A stretch of DNA of 64,000 nt from Tiliqua scincoides (taxonomy: Eukaryota > Chordata > Lepidosauria > Squamata > Scincidae): the NCBI RefSeq assembly GCF_035046505.1, contig NC_089830.1:24592284-24656283 (forward strand), in the 5' to 3' direction. Positions within the stretch are counted from its first letter, which is position 1, and every line of letters starts with the position of its first letter. This document shows, piece after piece, positions 44,901 to 55,978 of the stretch. A program made the translations under genes and the position numbers. The notes below the pieces were generated by a model. The model was not told where the DNA came from, made no database searches, and was given only the letters and a program-made list of their open reading frames with translations.

Positions 44901-47900
44901 CTAACAGCAGCTAAGTGGAAATCCAGCTTCTGAGGCAGTATACCCCTGCACAGCTCTTGTGTGGGGGACAACAGCATGTGGAAACACCACTGCTTTCATG
45001 CCCTCGCTGTGGGGCTCCTGGGGACACCCGCTGGCTCTCTTGGAAGGACGATGCCACTGCTTGCTTTGATCCAGCCGGGCTCCCTACCCCTGAGTACACA
45101 AGAGTTAAGGGAAGGTCTGCAAGAATTAAGGGCTGATTTTTACAGTACCTGTGTATTTCCCAGCCAGCGACATCACTGTTCCCTCCTCTCCTGGGCGACA
45201 GTGGTACACCAGCTCCCCACCCAGCGCCAGGCATGGTGTGATGCTCTGTAGATAGTGCGCCACCAGGATTCCTGTGAAGGAGAGGGTTGTGGATCAGCTG
45301 GCACCTCCCAGTCACCAAACAGGCACTGGAACTTAATGGATGGCAAAGGGCAGCCTCAACGCAGGCAAAATGATCCAGATCAAAGTTGGGCTGGGATCCA
45401 CTTGGACTGGGAAGAGGCAGTGGGGATTTCTGGTGGGAGGGGGAGGGAGAGAATCTTCTCACCTGAGCCAACTAAAATATCTGGGTTTCCTAGCGTGACA
45501 GCAGCGGTGAAGTCTGTGCCCCGGTATTCACCATCAACCTGCCAATTCACAAACTTTGACTGCTGTGTCTGTGATGCAAGGGGGGGGGGAGAGAGAAGAG
45601 AAGGGAAGACATTATACACTTGTATCTCAAGTCAAAGAATTTAGGCACCAAACTGCTTCTGATCAAACATGGACCACCCCAGAACACATCCAGAAGAAAA
45701 CCACAAAGTATCACCGTCAATACATCCAATTCGAATCAGAAAATTTCAAGTCTGTATCTTTGAGTTGCACACAGACCACCTTCATCTATAAATGGAAGTG
45801 AAAGAACCTAACAGGCTGGCCGTGAATCAGGACGTACAATATGGAGTTCCTGGGGTCAAATCTGCCCACCCCCTACCAATCCAGAATTATGCAGGCAAGA
45901 CTGAGGAGCACAGACAGAGGGACCATGGTTCAAAGGCAGCTTTCCAGCAGGGCTACTTCAAGTTGGCAATTAAACATTCATGGATGTTACCTGCCCAAAC
46001 AGATCTCTGGCAAACATTTACGGCCTCTTGCAACATGCACACCCACAAGCAAGTGAGAAAACCCAGTTTGGCAAAGCATCCTGTCCTGGTCACTCAAGGC
46101 AATTCGTACTTGCTAGAGGTGACTTAACAAGCCTGAACTAGTCATTGCCCAGCAACAAGCCAGGGGTTTCAAAATGCCAAAATGACCGAAGGGGATGTAG
46201 CTCAGTGATGGAGCACCTGCATTGCATGAGAAAGAAACCAGATTCCATTCCTGGCAGCATCTCCAGACAGGGCAAGGAAAAATTCAGGCTGGAGAAACCT
46301 GGAAAGATGCTGCCAATCTGTGCTTGACAAGAAGATCTGACTCAGCAAGCATCAGCACAATACGTTCACGAAATACAAGCTCAAGCCCTCAGATGAGAAG
46401 GCAGCAACCGAGCTTAGGAGTCATGCGGAAGCCGGTCCACACATAAGTACCTGAAAGGCCACCTTGGAGCGAACGTGGTTGGTGAGCTGGTGGATGATCT
46501 GTGCATTGAGGCTGCCGCTGTTGTCCATATCGCCCACCAGCACTGGGAAGGCCTGGAAGAGAGGAGCACAAGGACATGAAGAAGGGAGAAAGCAGAAGCC
46601 GCTCGCTCAAAATTTTTCTGGCTCACTTCTCCACTCTTCCATCTACAAGGCAAGGAACACTCCAGACTGGGTGCCAAGTAAATGTCTTCAGAGAAGCGGA
46701 AGGCAGAGCCCCAAAGGATAACCAGTCAGCAAGCAAGTGGCTGTAGCACAGGACGGCCACAGAGAAGAGCCGTCCAAGAGGTGCGGACACAGTTGGGGTT
46801 GCATCTCCGCTAGCCCATGCCACACTCACCTCTGTGGGGCTGAGCTGCTTTGTCCCAACATAGGTCACCCCAAAGTGGTAATTGGAATCGCCAACTGTGC
46901 TGAGCGCTACCGTGTGATTGACCTGTGGAAGGGAAGAACATGAAACCGCAGCAGGGAAGACCCTGCAAGAGGGCAACATGGTCCAGCACTGCCTGGCTGA
47001 AGCCCTGGGCCCCTAATTTGCCTTCCCCTCTTCGTGCACACTGCAATTCCCTCCTCCCCTTCCTGGCATGAGGTTGCCGCTGTGTCTAAACTCAGTAAAC
47101 CAGAAGCCATGCTTCGTTTCTGGTTTGCAGAAAAATGCTTTGTTTTGGACACACTGAGCCAATAGGAAAGTAAGATTTGCCATGGCTGAGACTTTTTTTT
47201 TTTTTTAAAAAAAGAGGAAATTCCTCATCACGTGCAGACAAAGTAGAAGAGGAAACATCAAAGTCCAAAGTCTGTAGCAATTTGCATACATAATTAGAAG
47301 GTGTGTTGGAACACAGCAGAGGCCCTTCTGAAAGAGCTGGGAACTCACAAGTTGCTCCTCTCACCTGGAAGTGGTTGCTGAGACCTTTGTTCACAGTCAA
47401 TTTCACACCCTCCATCTGGATGGGGAATAACTCTGGAAGGATGAGAAAAGGGGAGGGGCGCAGATCAATGTCAGTGCTCTCCTCCTGAACCTCTCTCACT
47501 CACTGCCAAGACCTTCCCAAGAGGGGATGAGACCAGGGCAAGCAGACAGCCACAGTGTGGAATGCAGACATAACAAAGGCATGTTTAAATCACCGTGCAG
47601 TCACACTGCTATGCGCAGAATATGTAGCACCCATTTACATACACAACACTTTTGGGGGAAAAAAATAGAGAGGGTAGGTCCCTGCCCCAAAGGGCTTACC
47701 AACTAGGTGCTGACACAAGTGGAGACTGACAAGAAGGTGTAAATGCTGGCAGGCCTAATTACCCTGCAGACTGTACACTGGGAAGTCTAGATGGAGCCAG
47801 GCTTGTAAGTACACTCTGGCCCCATCTCTCTCAGCAACCCTTTTCTGGCTCCCTTTTCCTCTGACTGCGCCAGATCAGAGCTGAACAGCAAGTCCACCCC

Positions 47901-49860
47901 AATGGCTCCAATCGGGAGTCTCCCGCAAGTTTGAGACACGCAGTTCCCTCACGTATCGTTCTCAGAAAACACAGCAGCTCAAGTTGGACAACAGGTTTCA
48001 CTGGCTGTATGATACACATGACGCGTCCCAATATATTGATGGGAGAGGAAGGAGGAACCCACATTTAGGGCCCAATCCTATCCAGTTTTCCAGCACCAGT
48101 GTAGGCACAATGCAGCCCCAAGGTAAGGGAACAAATGTTCCCATACTTTAAGAGGGTCTCTGTGACTGCTGCCCCACCACTAGATGCAGTGCATGACCCA
48201 TTGGCATAGCTGCACCGGCACTGGAAAACTGGATAGGATTGGGCCCTTCGATAGTATTCTTGAATGGTCAAACCACTACACAGTCAACACTGACTTATTT
48301 TAAGCATTCACCCCCTGACTTCTCATTCAAGAAGAAAGCACCACAACCAAAATGCATTAAAAAACCATCCAAAGCCCGGACACCTACAGCAGGAGCAGCT
48401 GTTTCAATGGCAACAGCACCTGCCTACGGGTCTGGTACTCTTTGAGAACCAAAAACAGTACAGAGATTGCAACATAAAAAAGAAATAAATAGCACAGCCA
48501 TACTACTAGCTGCAGAGCAACAGGCTGTAGACTCTGTGGAAGAACCTCAGCATTCTTCCATGGGCCCACGTTCAACCCCTGGCAGCATCTCTGGTCTGAA
48601 ATCCTGAAGAACGGATGCTGCCAGTCTGTGCTGGCAACACTGAACTAGATGGAACAAGGGCCAGACTCAGTACAAGGCAGTTTCATGTGATCCAATAAAG
48701 CAGTAAGTTGAGAGCAATTTATAAACACGCTATAGAAAGACACCCTCAGCCATTCCTATAGGCAAGAAGTACAATCCCAGCAGTTTGAAGGGAGGAGCTG
48801 TGGCTGAGAGAAGTGCAGCCAAGGTCACCTGGTGAGACCACAGCAAGGCCAGCTCACTCTCTTAGTCACTACACCACAGCTGAAAACCTATGGAATTGGT
48901 ATGGAACGATAAATTTGGGCTTCTAGTTACCCTCCTTCTTGAAGCTTCCACCTTTAGCTGCCACATCTTCCACCGCAATTTATGGGCACAATTTTAGCTG
49001 TGCGCTGCATCACAGAAACTGGGATTCCAAAAATTTTAAGGCGCACATGTCCTCAAGAGATAGAGGATGCTCCTATGCTCCCAGTTTGATAACACAGGAG
49101 GCAGTCGCCTTGCCAAGCGACGGCAGTCTGACAGCAAAGGGATAGGACAGGGGTGTCAAACTAATTTTAGGTAGTGGGCTGAATAGCAATCATGGCACCG
49201 GCTGAGAGCTAGAAGTGACATCATTAAGCAGGAAGTGACATCATTAAGCAGATGATGGCCAGAAATAAGCACACAAACTAATTAGCTGCAAATGACAGAA
49301 GAGAAAATGTGCAAGTCTTGTTCATATTTTCAAGATATGAGAGAGACCAATTACCACGTTGGGAGAGTCTAATTATAAGGGGAGCCTGATAAATTGCTTC
49401 CCGCGGGTCTTATGTTAGTTAGGGGATCACCAAGGACTCTCATGTGTGCCATCCCATATAAGCTCTATACAACAACTCAAAAAAGAATCCCAGACTGCGC
49501 CAGTCAACACACAGCAGAGACAGTACCAAAATGCATGCTTTGCATGTTGGGATAGGAACTGGATTGTAAGGTTTTCTACATGAGAGATATGACCTTCTGC
49601 TTTTTAGTTTCACTCTGTAAAAGGATCAAATGACAGGAGTCGAGAGACTCTATACCTTTGCATTTCCGATGACATTCCTCGAAGGTGCCTGGGTTGGGAA
49701 GCTGGTCACATTTTTCTTCTGAGGGGCGATCTTGTGCCGGGGGAACCAGTCCACTGACAGGGGGCATGGAGAAACCAGGTGGCACCGACACTAGACTGGA
49801 ACCTGGCCCTGGCACTGTAGGAGGGGGCGCCGGGGAGCTGGCGGCCAGGACGTTACCCAT
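41968..49860 (-). CDS. TOMM40: TOMM40, channel subunit of the mitochondrial outer-membrane translocase
   Basis: Tom40 forms the beta-barrel pore of the TOM complex, through which nearly all nuclear-encoded precursors enter mitochondria. Nine coding exons join with consensus splice sites: 49656-49860, 47365-47432, 46830-46922, 46451-46552, 45463-45568, 45149-45271, 44422-44498, 42358-42460 and 41968-42107. The product is 338 aa against 361 in human, the difference being in the proline-rich N-terminus ([14 protein letters not shown]). The barrel is near-identical to human: [58 protein letters not shown]. The C-terminal [10 protein letters not shown] fits the beta-signal for membrane assembly. 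The ATG follows an acceptor nine bases upstream, so a 5' noncoding exon precedes it, as in mammals. Introns hold LINE, SINE and MITE copies only. Confidence 0.97.
42594..43016 (-). mobile_element. 5'-truncated LINE in a TOMM40 intron
   Basis: Minus-strand copy of the 9.6-kb LINE family, lying in the TOMM40 intron between the exons at 42,358-42,460 and 44,422-44,498. A ctctcctgggtg repeat on either side (about 42,573 and 43,026) is the likely target duplication. Confidence 0.8.
43223..43388. mobile_element. PIF/Harbinger-like MITE
   Basis: It begins gggccctattc and ends ggattgggccc with extended inverted ends (ttccagtgctggtgc against gcaccggtgctgga). It is flanked by a 3-bp duplication TAA (43220-43222, 43389-43391), the TWA target of this superfamily. 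Confidence 0.75.
43855..44037. mobile_element. hAT-type MITE fragment
   Basis: Contains the cacaggt...gggatgtgagcccc block and the end gttgaaaaactgctg of the family seen at 29.9, 39.1 and 62.9 kb. The left end is worn. Confidence 0.6.
46196..46375 (+). mobile_element. tRNA(Ala)-derived SINE
   Basis: The head ggggatgtagctcagtgatg resembles the tRNA-Ala D-arm with an A box, followed by a B-box-like gattccattcc. It then continues in a non-tRNA body (ggcagcatctcc, gatgctgccaatctgtgc, gatctgactcagc). The body shows it is a SINE and not a tRNA gene. A second, partial copy is at 48.55 kb. Confidence 0.75.
48068..48246. mobile_element. PIF/Harbinger-like MITE, second copy
   Basis: Same family as 43.2 kb, with about 33-bp near-perfect inverted ends (gggcccaatcctatccag ... 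ctggataggattgggccc). The flanks tta and ttc agree at two of three bases of a TWA-type duplication. Confidence 0.75.
48555..48705 (+). mobile_element. tRNA-derived SINE body, partial
   Basis: Matches the body and tail of the SINE at 46.2 kb (ggcagcatctctgg, gatgctgccagtctgtgc, agactcagtacaaggcag). The tRNA-like head is degenerate. Confidence 0.65.
49145..49450. mobile_element. hAT-type element, left end only
   Basis: The start caggggtgtcaaact is the classic end of a hAT subgroup, with a duplicated gaagtgacatcattaagca just inside. A matching right end was not found. Confidence 0.45.
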
Positions 49861-50535
49861 GACGAGGAACTAGACAGAAGGAAAGATACCACAAGGTTGC
49901 CAAATACCAGCTTTGCTCAGGGAAATCCTCATCCCTGTGGAGGGGCTTTTTATTGAATGCTAAACTGTTAAGCTTGGCAGTACACAAAGTTCTTGATCTG
50001 CAACAATCTCTGTTAAAAGATCTCCAGGTAAAGAATTGCAAGAGACACAGAGAATCTTTCTGGAGAAGAGGAGAAGGAGGAATTGGGGCAAGCACTGCTC
50101 TTCGCACTTCCACGCACTATGAACAACACCTGACAAAATTTCCTCTTCTGCGCAACCATAAAAGAAACAGGACCATCTGCTACATTTGGCCAACCCAGGA
50201 AGGGAAGCTTTTGGTTCAAACCCTTGTAGAAGCAGCTGCTGGTCAGTGAAAGGGTCATTTTTGCAAAAGCACCACTTTGAAAAAGATGCATAGCATAGGG
50301 TGGGGATGTGCCTGGGCCTCGACCAAATGCTGCCTGGGGTCCCAGTGCAAGCCCCAGTGCTTCCTCCATGTTCCTCTCTTGCTTCAGGATTACCGGGGTG
50401 ATGGGATGGACAGACAGACAGACAGACAACACTGGCTTGGCAGTTGTCCACCTGTGCAGCTCTGAATGTAAGCAAGCTTGACCCAACGGCTTGGCCCCAT
50501 TTAGGGCTGTCAGTTGCTGATGCCCTCCAGAGTGC

Positions 50536-51160
50536 ATAAGAACATAGCTGCATCAGTCCAGTTTCCTGTATCTCACAGTGGCCCACCAGATGCCTCCTGG
50601 AGCACATGAGACCTGCATCCCAGAGCCCTCCCTTGCACCTGGCATCCTGAGGCAGCCTACTTCGCAAACCAGGAGGTTGTACATACCTATCAGAACTCAC
50701 AACCTGCGGCGGACTTTTCCTCCATTCACCTGTCCAACCTCCCTTTTAAAGGCACCTCGGCCAAATGCTGTCACTGCATCCTGTGGCAAGGAGTTCCACA
50801 GGTCAAAGGCTCATTCATCCATCTCTCCAGCCCCCCTTTTAAAGGCACCCAGGCTAAGTGCCATCAACGCATCCTGTGGCAAGGAGTTCCACAGGTCAAA
50901 GTTACATCCATCCATCTCTCCAGCCCCCCTTTAAAGGCTCCTCGGCCAGTGCATTTTCCACATCCTGTGGCAAGGAGTTCCACAGGTCAAAGGCTCATCC
51001 ATCCCTCCAGCCCCCCTTTAAAGGCACCCAGGCAAAGTGCCGTCATCGCATCCTGTGGCAAGGAGTTCCACAGGTCAAACGCCTTCCGTCCACCTCTCCA
51101 AGCCCCTCTTTCAAGGCGCCCAGGCCACTGCCGTCCCCATCCTGTGGCAAGGAGTTCCAC
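50536..51160 (-). repeat. CR1-like LINE tail expanded into a 90-bp minisatellite
   Basis: A minus-strand CR1 3' end starts at 50,536 (gcataagaacatag). At about 50,736 its internal segment ccttttaaaggcacc...ctgtggcaaggagttccacag is repeated five times; the repeat landmark falls at 50,781, 50,874, 50,965, 51,053 and 51,142, i.e. every 88-93 bp. It lies in intron 1 of TOMM40, next to the promoter. Confidence 0.9.
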
Positions 51161-51397
51161 AGCTGAAGGGCACTCAGCTCCAGAGGGGTGCTGAGCGCCT
51201 GGAGAGGTTGAGCCCTGGCAGGGCCTGGGGGAGGCCACGGGCCTGGCTCCACAGGCAGGGCCCCTCTTGACCCCCTCCGTGGGGCCCGTGGCCAGTCCGT
51301 GGGGCCTACCCCGCCCACGCCGCCCCTCCCCCTGCAGAGTCCCTCTGGCTCCCCCCCCCCTCGCCTGATGGGCTGTTCCACTCCCCGCTCAACTCAC

Positions 51398-51960
51398 GCG
51401 GCGGCAGCAGGAGCAGCAGCAAGGCTGGAGCCGGGAGACACCCGAACCCGCCTGCTCACAGGCCCCGCCCCGGCCGTTCCCCATTGGCCGCCACCGCCAC
51501 CGGCCCCGCCCCTTCCCGGCCGTTCCGCAACGCGACTGGCCGGCGCCCCGCCGAGCCACGCCCCCTCTCGCCGAAAACCATGTTCCCCTCATGGGTCTCT
51601 GCAGCCCCAGCCAGGTCCCGCCGCTTCCTCTCCTAAGAAGCGCTCCTATTGGCTAGCCGTGCGCCCTCGAAGCCCCGCCCCAAATCGGCGCTCCCGATTG
51701 GACGCCTTTATGAAATCTGGGCTCCTCTTCGGCGATTGGCCGAGACCTCAGCGACATCTGCCTTCGCCGCACCGCCATTGACCGAGAGGCGGGGAGCAGA
51801 AGTCCCTGCCTCCCTCTCATTGGCCGGCCTCTCAACGAAGGGGCGGGGCGTCCCTCGCGAAGCCAGCAAGGTCAGGCGGGCGCAAGGTCGGGCCCGCCTC
51901 GGACTGCGCCGCAGCAGCCATAGAGTCTGAGGCCAGAGCGAGCCCAGCAGCCATTGAGTG
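51398..51960 (-). promoter_or_regulatory. TOMM40: TOMM40 promoter and 5' noncoding exon region
   Basis: A GC-rich, CpG-rich stretch. On the minus strand a donor gtgagtt sits at 51,391-51,397, so the 5' noncoding exon ends at 51,398. Five ATTGG motifs (CCAAT on minus) lie at 51,483, 51,648, 51,697, 51,735 and 51,819, along with several ccccgccc Sp1-like boxes. There is no TATA box in this part. This is the usual make-up of a housekeeping promoter. The start site itself is not determinable by eye. Confidence 0.65.
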
Positions 51961-52245
51961 AGGGGAGCAGGCCCGGAAGGTGGGCGGGGCATCGCGGTGG
52001 GATGTCCTCCCCTTCCGCGCCCTCTGTTGCCTTGGAGACGCACGTGGCAGGCTTCCAGGCCGCGCCCACCTGCCTGGCCTCCTGTTCCTGCAGGCACGAA
52101 GGCAGGGAGCGGAACAGGCAGCGCTGCAGGTCTTGGCTGGACTCAAGGGCCTCCCGCAGCGAGCCTGGAGGCTCCATGCAGGGAACACCCACCACAGGGC
52201 AGTGCCAGGCAGTGCCTGTCCCACCAGCGACAGGAACATTCCAGG

Positions 52246-52838
52246 CTGCCCAGAAAAGGGAGTTTCAAGACTGCCCTGCTTGTAAAAGAGGTTAGAAGCT
52301 CCCTGTGTACAAAAGAGAGTTTCAAGTCTTCCCATGTAGAAAAGGGAGTTTCAAGGCTGTCCTATGTATTTTCTACTCCCTTTTATACATGGGGAAGACT
52401 TGAAACTCTTTTATACACAGGGCATAAAAGAGTTTCAAGTCTTCCCCATCTATAAAAGGGAATTTCAAGGCTGCCCTGTGTGTAAAAGAGAGTTTTGAGT
52501 CTTCCCCATGTATAAAAGGGAATTTTGAGTCTTCCCAGTCTATAAAAGACCATTTCAAGGCTGCCCTATGTAGAAAAGGGAGTTTCAAGTCTTCCCCATG
52601 TAGAAAAGAGAGTTTCAAGGCTTCCCTGTGTATAAAAGGGAGTTTCAAGTTCTCCCCATGTATAAAAGAGAATTTCCAGGCTTCCCAGTGTATGAAGGAC
52701 AGTTTCTAGGCTTTCCATTGTATAAAAGACAATTTCTAGAGTGCCCAATGTATAGAAGAGAGTTTCCAGACTGCCCAGTGTACGAAAGAGAGTTTCTAGG
52801 CTTCCCATTGTATAAAAGATAGTTTCTAGGCTGCCCCT
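52246..52838. repeat. 30-bp minisatellite with TATAAAAG units
   Basis: About twenty diverged 30-bp units of the form gtataaaagagagtttcnag plus gctncccat. At least seven plus-strand copies carry tataaaag. Because the unit is a multiple of three, long open frames appear on both strands; they are not genes. Two units are inverted and form a hairpin at 52,378-52,460. Confidence 0.93.
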
Positions 52839-53029
52839 GGCTGAGGCCACAGGCAGTTAATTAGTTGACTTAATTGATTTGTTATCACATCAATTAGTTT
52901 TGGTTTATCACCCACTCCATCTCTAGTGCTCAGAGGCTGATACAACTGCAAAAAGTCCCCTGAAAAGGATCAAAACCTCCCTTCTTGCTTCCCATGATGG
53001 TACAGCCACCTTAGCTGGAAACTCCACCA
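52839..53029. other. Short spacer
   Basis: Nothing recognised. Confidence 0.3.
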
Positions 53030-53470
53030 AGTTCTCAGTTCAATGTGTGTATTCAGTTCAATTTTATATATACCCAGCTTTATCTCCCTTGGCGGGCATT
53101 CAAAGTGGCTACCAGGTACAGTAAAAAATATAGGCATTATAAAATGCTTTAGAAATATAATTTAAAAAAACAAAACTCCTAAAATCCAGTGAACAATTTA
53201 AAAATCTCCTTAAGAGCCAAGAGCAATAAAAAGCAGGAAAAAAACCCCCAGCAGAAGACAATTTAAAAATGCACCATAAAACTAATCAGCACAAAAAACA
53301 AACAAAAAAGCCTGAGCATCCATGTTAAGAAACTTGAAAGGATAGAGTAAAAATATATGTTTTTAGACCTTGCCAGAAAGCCTCTAAGGAGGTCATAGTT
53401 TGTAAGCTAAGAGGGAGGGAATTCCAGAGTTGGCACCACTATGGAGAAAGCCCTACTCCTTGCCACCAAT
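53030..53470 (-). mobile_element. Degenerate L2-like LINE 3' end
   Basis: It starts with a worn taccc-gc..ggcggg tail. On the minus strand it includes the region equivalent to ggaattccagag / ggagaaagccc of the 30.5-kb copy. Strongly diverged, so old. Confidence 0.5.
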
Positions 53471-55978
53471 GGTGTAGCTGGAGGGGGGTGGAGCGCTCAG
53501 GCTGGCAGAGAGCCGCAGTGAGAGCCCCTCCCTTCAGAGCCATTCCCGGTGGGGGGAGCAAAACGGAGCCGTATGGCAAGCCACCGCTTGCCACCACCCC
53601 CCTTCCCGACCTCCATGGGCAGTGGCACCCATCAAAAGTCCCTCTTCCAATGACTGGAGTGGACAAGCCAGATTGTATCCCCCACTGATTCCACACACTC
53701 CTGGCCAATACAGCACAATATATGCAGCCACCGTCTTTACCCACAAAGTATGATGTCGACACCATGTGGTTTTGAAATACTGTATTTTTAACAAATAGCA
53801 TCAATTAAAAAAAAAAAAAGCTCAACTCCAAAATAAACAGACCAATGGAAACACAACCCTCTGTGTGTCCCCTTCAGAACTCATCCACCCAGTAGTGTCA
53901 AATGAAAGGCACTGAAAGGTCAGTGGGAAAAGGCACCCTGTGTTGGCATGTGTCAAATCATTTTCCCCAAGTCCTGAGATCCAGGAAGTTAGTAGGATTG
54001 GCTGAAGCCTGAGAAGAAGCTAGTTAAAAAAATACACACACACACACACACAAACAAAAACCATTAACACAATCACAAGGAAAATAAAACCCCACGGTGC
54101 CAATTTGCACTTGCTTCCGTGGGAAACAGCAGCAGCGTGAACATATCCGTGGGCAATCTGCTCACGCCGTAACAAGTTTGAAAATAAAATAAAATAAAAA
54201 CCTTTCACATTTTCAGAACCCGGAAACTCAGATCCAGCTGGACAACGTGCCTGAGTGCCGAGGAAGGGATTTGAAATTCAAGTAAGTGACCAGAGACTGG
54301 GCTTGTAGTGTGAGACAGTCAAGTCAGTAGGAACTGCTTAGACTGATCAAGCTCTCACCCCACCCCACCCCCACCCAAAGTGAAAACTTTTTGCTGAAAT
54401 ATGGAAGGGATCTGGCAGATCCCGCCCTGGAGACGTGGTTCTAGCAGCACACCTGGGAATATGCCTGTGCCAGGAAGGTAGAAGTGATGGGACACTGTGC
54501 AAGCCAAAGGGAATTGGTTGCAGGAATCACAGTAGCTGAATCCCCAAGCAAGACCCCTGCCAGCTTCTATAGGGAGTGGGGAGTTTGCACATGTGAACTG
54601 CTCTGGCCGATGCTTGTTCAGACACTTGCCTGGAAGCTTCCTTCTTGTAGTGGCATTCAGGGCTGAATCCTCCCTGACATCCCTCAGGTCCCAGGATCTA
54701 GCTGAGTGCACCCCATGCGAGAGATCCTCACACACAGGACTGCACAATTCTGTAGTGTTTTGCTGCCCTCCCCCCAAGTAGGACTCCTTGTCTCCCACAA
54801 CCGGTTTGTGCTAAGTTTGCCATCCATAGGATTGCACCATTAGACTGTTGAGCCACATCGCCAGCTGCCCCCATGTACCTGCTCAGCACCTCTTTCTCCT
54901 CCTGGCAAGAGCCTGGATGTTCTTCAGCTTGCAGCGACGACATTCTGATCATTACCACATCTCAGAGTCTGGTCTAGACAAACAGATGGTGGTAACGTCA
55001 TCCCTGCACTGTACCACTGCAAGCTGGAGGCAAGGGGTGGTGGAATTGAATGTGCTCCAATGTGACAAACATCTTGCACACGGGAAACTGTGCACTAGTG
55101 AGAAGAGTTCTCCCTTGGACAACTCCCCGATAGGCTAATTTTCTATGCGCATGATTTGGGGTTTATTTAAAAGCATTTTTATCCTGCCTTTCCCTCTCAC
55201 CCCAAAAGGGGGCACTCAAAATATATAGAAGAACAAGGGATGTACAATTACAAACGTGTTCCTGCTTGTTATTGTTGGAGAGCATTCAACCACTTAACCG
55301 CCCTACCTGCAATCTGATGCAGTACCATCCAAAAAGTTTCACCATACAAATAAACTTCATGTGAGTGTGTGATTGTAGTCTCCACGCAGGGCTAATACGG
55401 CACAGGAGGGGAGCAAGCAGTGTGGCCCCCTTCATAAAGGAGGCAAGATTCACAACACGCACACCCCAAAGCGACTTCCAGAGAAGTCCGGTTGGCATCA
55501 CATGGGCCAAGAGCTTGATCCACAGAGGACAAGCTGCAAGAGATTCTTGTGCCCGGTGCAAATTCTAATTAGCCTCACTCCCCAAATGGCTAGGGACTTG
55601 TGGGCTCTGAATAAGGACTTTTCAACAGGAGAACCAACTGCCCTGTGGAGAGGCTGGAGCCGTGGTGCCATCACACCTGTTTCAAGGGTCTGGAGTGAAG
55701 ACTCAAAGTGTGGCGGCCTGTTTGGCACACTGCAGGAAGATGGGCAGTCCACGCTCTGGCCTGGCTGAGACGGGGAGGGAGCGGAGGGGCTGTTTTCAAC
55801 AAGGGAAGCTCCGCCTGTCTGTTCTAAGGCACACGTGTGTCACCCAAGACTCCAAGAGAACTGAGTTGGGCACCTAACTGGCATGTGGCAAAAAAGCAGC
55901 AGCGTCTCTCTGGGACAAACGCAGACATGAGCAGCATCTGTCCCTCTGGATTGCAGCTGAACGCTCAGGGCCCCGGGC
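53471..55978. other. NECTIN2 3' UTR / intergenic space to TOMM40
   Basis: No coding exon seen. A (CA)n tract lies at about 54,033-54,052. A minus-strand AATAAA at about 55,155 (tttatt on plus) is one candidate for the NECTIN2 poly(A) signal. About 55,165-55,230 resembles another worn LINE tail. Confidence 0.4.

Noticed and set aside
46196-46270. tRNA-Ala gene
   Set aside because: The anticodon arm and acceptor stem do not pair properly, and the sequence continues into a SINE body that recurs at 48.55 kb.
50858-51166. Open frames over the 90-bp repeats as genes
   Set aside because: They arise from a CR1 fragment repeated in tandem, with no protein similarity.
50736-52838. CRISPR-like regular repeats
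   Set aside because: These are direct tandem repeats without unique spacers, in a vertebrate promoter region.
52373-52850. Open frames in the 30-bp array as a repeat protein
   Set aside because: The unit length is a multiple of three, so frames stay open on both strands by construction. There is no start context or splice support.
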